A DNA stretch of 64,000 bases from Cloacimonetes bacterium UBA6097. Its GTDB lineage: Bacteria > Cloacimonadota > Cloacimonadia > Cloacimonadales > Cloacimonadaceae. The stretch spans positions 301,611 to 365,610 of the forward strand of contig DIWV01000007.1 in NCBI GenBank assembly GCA_002435865.1, given 5' to 3'. Shown one piece after another: positions 60,961 through 64,000 of this stretch. The notes beneath the pieces were generated by a model. The model made no database searches. It saw nothing but the letters and a program-made list of their open reading frames with translations, and was not told where the DNA came from. Positions within the stretch are counted from its first letter, which is position 1; each line of letters begins with the position of its first letter. Both the position numbers and the translations under genes were made by a program.

Positions 60961-63444
60961 TTATTTCATTAAAACCAGTTTCATTGTTTGGGTGCCTTGG
61001 GTAGACTGCAGTCTGCAGAAATAGATACCCCTTTTCACAGGTCTGTTGTTGTTATCCATACCATTCCAGGTAAGGACATGGGTACCGCTGTTATATAACT
61101 TATTGCTAAGCTGTTTGACCAATTGTCCTTTCAAATTATAAATTGATACCATCACATTGTCTGATTTACCCAGGTAAAGCTCAATATTGGAATTCACACT
61201 GAACGGATTGGGATATATGCTTTTTATCACAGTTCCTGTTTGCGGATTTGGAATATTGTCATCAGTTGAAGAGGTAAATTGAACAGTTGTGACATTGGAA
61301 TACATGCTGTATCCTGCAGAAAAGAAAGAGCGCAGCCTGTAATAATAAGTGGAATTTGCAACCGGGACAGTGACGTTGCGGGAAGTAGTATTGCCTACAT
61401 TCAGGTTTTGATATCCCGATACATAACTGGTGAACTGGCTGTCTGTGGACACATCCATTACGTAGGACTGTGCATTAACGGCAGGAGTCCAGTTAGCAAC
61501 AAAAGTTACTGAATCAGAAACCATAGCATCAAGCGTCGTAGGAGCCCAAATCAATCTGGCAAATTCAGGATGGTCAATAAATGGATTACGGTTGCCCTGA
61601 CGTTCCTGGATTCTGTTGTTCCTGCGTCTTTCCCAACCGTCGGGAGGATCCTGCACATGCCACTGCAACAGGGTGGAAAGCTTACCATAGAAAGGTCCTG
61701 AAGTTGGAGTAGTATCCTGCATTTCCAGGTCAAAGGACGTATCAGTACCTTCATAACGAAGCGCCATATATAGTATCATGCGCGCAACATCACCTTTCTC
61801 AACCGTTCTTGGTTCCCAGGAATCAGGGTCGGCACTGCATCCTGTTACGCCGGAATATCCTGTATAGGGTGAAGCATCTGTATATGGAGTTCCGCCATCG
61901 TCAAAGTCTTTATTGCCTTTAGCAGAATTAACTGTGGCATCGCACGGTCTTAGATGATGCAAATCTGTTCCTGCCGGGGGTGTCTCACTAAAGTCTCCAT
62001 GACTCTTTGACCAGGTGTGTTCCCTGTTCCATTGGGAAGTTCCGCCGCCGGAATAACTCTTTGGTATTGACCAGCCGGTGTATATCTCAAGGATGTTGTT
62101 TGTATTAGTACTGTCTTCATCTGTGTATTGCAGCTGAGTCCAGAGAGCATCGTAAGAGAATTCTGTAAGGTGTGTAGTCCTGAGCAGATTATGCAGGTTA
62201 GTTTTAAGCGTTGCTCCCGTTCCCGTAATTCCGGTGTAATAGCCGTCGAGAATAGTATTCAGGGTAGTTGTGCTTCTGGGATTATTAGGGGCAGTGATGG
62301 TTGCATATTGAATTTCTGTACCCGAACCATTGTAATCAAACACCCTGAACCAATAGGTTGTATTTGGAGTGAGCCCTGTCACAGAAACAGCATTTATCGC
62401 TTCACCTTCAATTATTACTGTTGCTCCATTATATACAACCTGTTCTCCGCTGCCGGAATAAACAGGATTGGCAGTATAGTTGATACCATTAGACGGTAGT
62501 GTGAAATTATTGGAAGTATTGATTTTAACAATACGTTTGTAACCGTTTCCGGGAGTCCAGGTGGCTTGTACAGAATTTGAACCGGGATATAAAACCAGGT
62601 TGCTTGCCTGCAGGGATGGGACTCCTATGTTGGCAGTCCTGAATGGAACATCTTCCCCGTAAGAAGTACCGGAGTTATTAGTGGCATAAGCCCTTACATG
62701 ATAATCCGTATCCGGTAAAAGTCCTGTTATTGTGCTTACGTACGTTCCAATACCTGTTCCGTCAGAAGTCAGGCTGTCTGCAGCAAGAGGATTGATATTC
62801 CTGCTCCAGCAGACTCCCTTTTCCAGTATTTGAGATGCTCCGCTATTCTCAATATTTCCGCCAGACACGGCTGTATTGTATGTAATGTTTGAAACTGCCG
62901 TTGTTGTTACTATCGGCAGTTCTACATTCTGATAGTCTGTAACAATGACATCATGGACATAAAGGGCATGGCTGGGATTAGCCAGTCTGATAGTGGTAGG
63001 TGTGGCTATATTTACAGCGTATGAATATGTAGCTCCGGTTGCGGAAATATCAGTAAATATGGTAATATCTTCCCAGTTTGTTCCGTTAAGTTTTTGCAGT
63101 TTTACTGAACGACCGGTTGAACCTGCAGCAAAGTGAAATTCAACCTGTCCGACAGAAACAAGCTCGGGGAATTCAACAATACCTGTTGATGCTTCGCACT
63201 GTATCCTGCCACCTGTACATGTCCCGGTAGCCGCTGCTCCGGGTGATACAATACAGCGCGTCATGCTGACTGTACCGGCTGGGATAGCCTGAGTGTATGA
63301 ACCATAGGATGTATATGCTGTCCAGTTCTGGATATTTTCGTTAATCAATGTTAAAGCTGAAAGCAGGGAAAAACTAAGTGCTAAGATGATTATTACAGTT
63401 GAGATTCTAAAGCTTTTTGATAATAGTATATTTACTGGTTTCAT
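60961..63444 (-). CDS. Secreted endonuclease I with fibronectin domains and T9SS sorting domain
   Basis: An 827-residue exported nuclease. Signal peptide (RISTVIIILALSFSLLSAL), a beta-sandwich (~35-170), two fibronectin-like domains (~175-275, 278-390), then the endonuclease I domain (~395-640) with WNREHTWSKSHGDF (472-485) and DLHHLRPCDATVNSAKGNKD (494-513), the conserved active-site blocks of the EndA/NucM family. A third fibronectin-like domain precedes the sorting domain (SIYPNPFSVNSNIELYL, VSIYNLKGQLVKQL, KRGIYFCRLQS). Likely digests extracellular DNA for nutrients. Monocistronic with its own terminator. Confidence 0.93.
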   Translation of the reverse strand: MKPVNILLSKSFRISTVIIILALSFSLLSALTLINENIQNWTAYTSYGSYTQAIPAGTVSMTRCIVSPGAAATGTCTGGRIQCEASTGIVEFPELVSVGQVEFHFAAGSTGRSVKLQKLNGTNWEDITIFTDISATGATYSYAVNIATPTTIRLANPSHALYVHDVIVTDYQNVELPIVTTTAVSNITYNTAVSGGNIENSGASQILEKGVCWSRNINPLAADSLTSDGTGIGTYVSTITGLLPDTDYHVRAYATNNSGTSYGEDVPFRTANIGVPSLQASNLVLYPGSNSVQATWTPGNGYKRIVKINTSNNFTLPSNGINYTANPVYSGSGEQVVYNGATVIIEGEAINAVSVTGLTPNTTYWFRVFDYNGSGTEIQYATITAPNNPRSTTTLNTILDGYYTGITGTGATLKTNLHNLLRTTHLTEFSYDALWTQLQYTDEDSTNTNNILEIYTGWSIPKSYSGGGTSQWNREHTWSKSHGDFSETPPAGTDLHHLRPCDATVNSAKGNKDFDDGGTPYTDASPYTGYSGVTGCSADPDSWEPRTVEKGDVARMILYMALRYEGTDTSFDLEMQDTTPTSGPFYGKLSTLLQWHVQDPPDGWERRRNNRIQERQGNRNPFIDHPEFARLIWAPTTLDAMVSDSVTFVANWTPAVNAQSYVMDVSTDSQFTSYVSGYQNLNVGNTTSRNVTVPVANSTYYYRLRSFFSAGYSMYSNVTTVQFTSSTDDNIPNPQTGTVIKSIYPNPFSVNSNIELYLGKSDNVMVSIYNLKGQLVKQLSNKLYNSGTHVLTWNGMDNNNRPVKRGIYFCRLQSTQGTQTMKLVLMK

Positions 63445-63631
63445 CAGTATAACCGCCTCTATTTAAAGTTAAGGTGTTTCATCAGTTTGAGCAAGCAAAA
63501 TCTGTCAATCGGAAAGTAACGATAAGTTGAACAGAAAGCTATGCAAGCCGATGCAATGGTAATTGTGCAATTTTTAAACCAATCGATTGTATATGTTTTG
63601 ATGAAAGCGTCTTAATCAGGTAAACTGTTTT

Positions 63632-64000
63632 TCAAATGTCCAGCTTTAAATCCTCTATCTGGGACATAAGCCAGCTTTTGAGAGGTTCACGCATTGGCAG
63701 CCAAGTCTTCCAGCAATTATCTGTATTCAGTAAATCCAATCTGCATGTAACCAGTTCATCAATCCATGCCGGCTTATGAGGATGCCTGGGATAGCTATAG
63801 AGCGGAAAGTTTACCTGAACAGGATATATTTCGTACTCGTCTTCATTAAGTTCTGCCAGCATCGTACCAACCATAACTGACTGATGCAGGAATATTCTAT
63901 ACGCTTCATCCTGAATAAAAAACTTATTCCAGGCAGGATTATTGTGCAGCTTTTCCAGATTGGCACTCCACTTCTGCAGCAGACCATTTTCCGGAATAAC
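63632..64000 (-). CDS. Partial CDS, C-terminal part, runs off the window
   Basis: The frame is open from its stop at 63632 to the right edge, giving 122 residues. It contains WNKFFIQDEAYRIFLHQSVM, then VGTMLAELNEDEYEIYPVQV and NFPLYSYPRHP. The pattern FLHQSVMVGTML..YEIYPVQVNFPL is reminiscent of the C-terminal part of sugar-nucleotide-dependent transferases, but I cannot name a family. No signal features are visible in this part. Confidence 0.65.
   Translation of the reverse strand, partial: VIPENGLLQKWSANLEKLHNNPAWNKFFIQDEAYRIFLHQSVMVGTMLAELNEDEYEIYPVQVNFPLYSYPRHPHKPAWIDELVTCRLDLLNTDNCWKTWLPMREPLKSWLMSQIEDLKLDI

Noticed and set aside
1..64000. tRNA or rRNA genes
   Set aside because: I scanned for T-loop (GTTCGANTC) and acceptor pairings and for conserved rRNA blocks and found none.

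Overview
The window looks like a chromosomal piece of an anaerobic, Gram-negative, fermentative bacterium of the Fibrobacterota/Chlorobi/Bacteroidota superphylum, most plausibly Cloacimonadota. The evidence is eight large secreted proteins ending in a FlgD-like/type IX secretion (T9SS) sorting domain with YPNPF-type motifs, a PorV-like T9SS outer-membrane protein, several signal-peptide beta-barrel proteins, and an operon for a ferredoxin-linked NuoE/NuoF/NuoG-GltD complex. Assignment to a phylum is inference from these families; there is no rRNA or tRNA gene in the window.

Layout. 1-2.6 kb: outer-membrane proteins, a TetR regulator and a tiny membrane protein. 2.7-5.3 kb: a T9SS cargo protein overlapping a SagB-type nitroreductase. 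6.1-11.7 kb: a three-gene operon whose domain order matches the Stn-type electron-bifurcating transhydrogenase. 11.7-15.4 kb: PAS-GGDEF diguanylate cyclase and leuS. 15.8-18.5 kb: an array of small same-strand genes, each followed a few bases after its stop by a ~138-bp repeat that can fold as a three-armed cloverleaf; a REP-associated tyrosine transposase sits in the middle. 19-22.2 kb: RidA, cobalamin adenosyltransferase, gpmA, an ornithine/alanine racemase-like enzyme and a GNAT acetyltransferase. 22.4-33.6 kb: ferredoxin, a beta-helix cargo, then a minus-strand operon of an M6 protease-like protein, PorV-like protein and subtilisin. 34-38.1 kb: efp and a polar amino-acid ABC transporter. 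38.3-46 kb: pentapeptide-like protein and a macromolecular-synthesis block on the minus strand (rpsU, cvpA, mutS2, dnaG, rpoD). 46-54.2 kb: an accessory region with a duplicated pair of unknown secreted proteins, membrane proteins, a second paralogous pair, and dense palindromic repeats. 55-63.5 kb: three more T9SS cargo proteins, the last an endonuclease I; a partial gene runs off the right edge.

How it works together. The secreted proteases, nuclease and beta-helix proteins look like an exported degradative or surface layer sent out by T9SS, while the Stn-like complex, ferredoxin, ABC importer and racemase fit amino-acid fermentation with careful redox balancing.

The most unusual aspect is the repeat content. 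At least four families of palindromic elements fill the intergenic gaps, and two copies lie in frame inside genes (leuS and a T9SS cargo). Within families the framework is conserved while the stem sequences differ but stay self-complementary, which points to selection or copying at the level of folded single-stranded DNA or RNA. The gene-cassette-like cloverleaf array at 16.3-18.5 kb is the best candidate for something undescribed.
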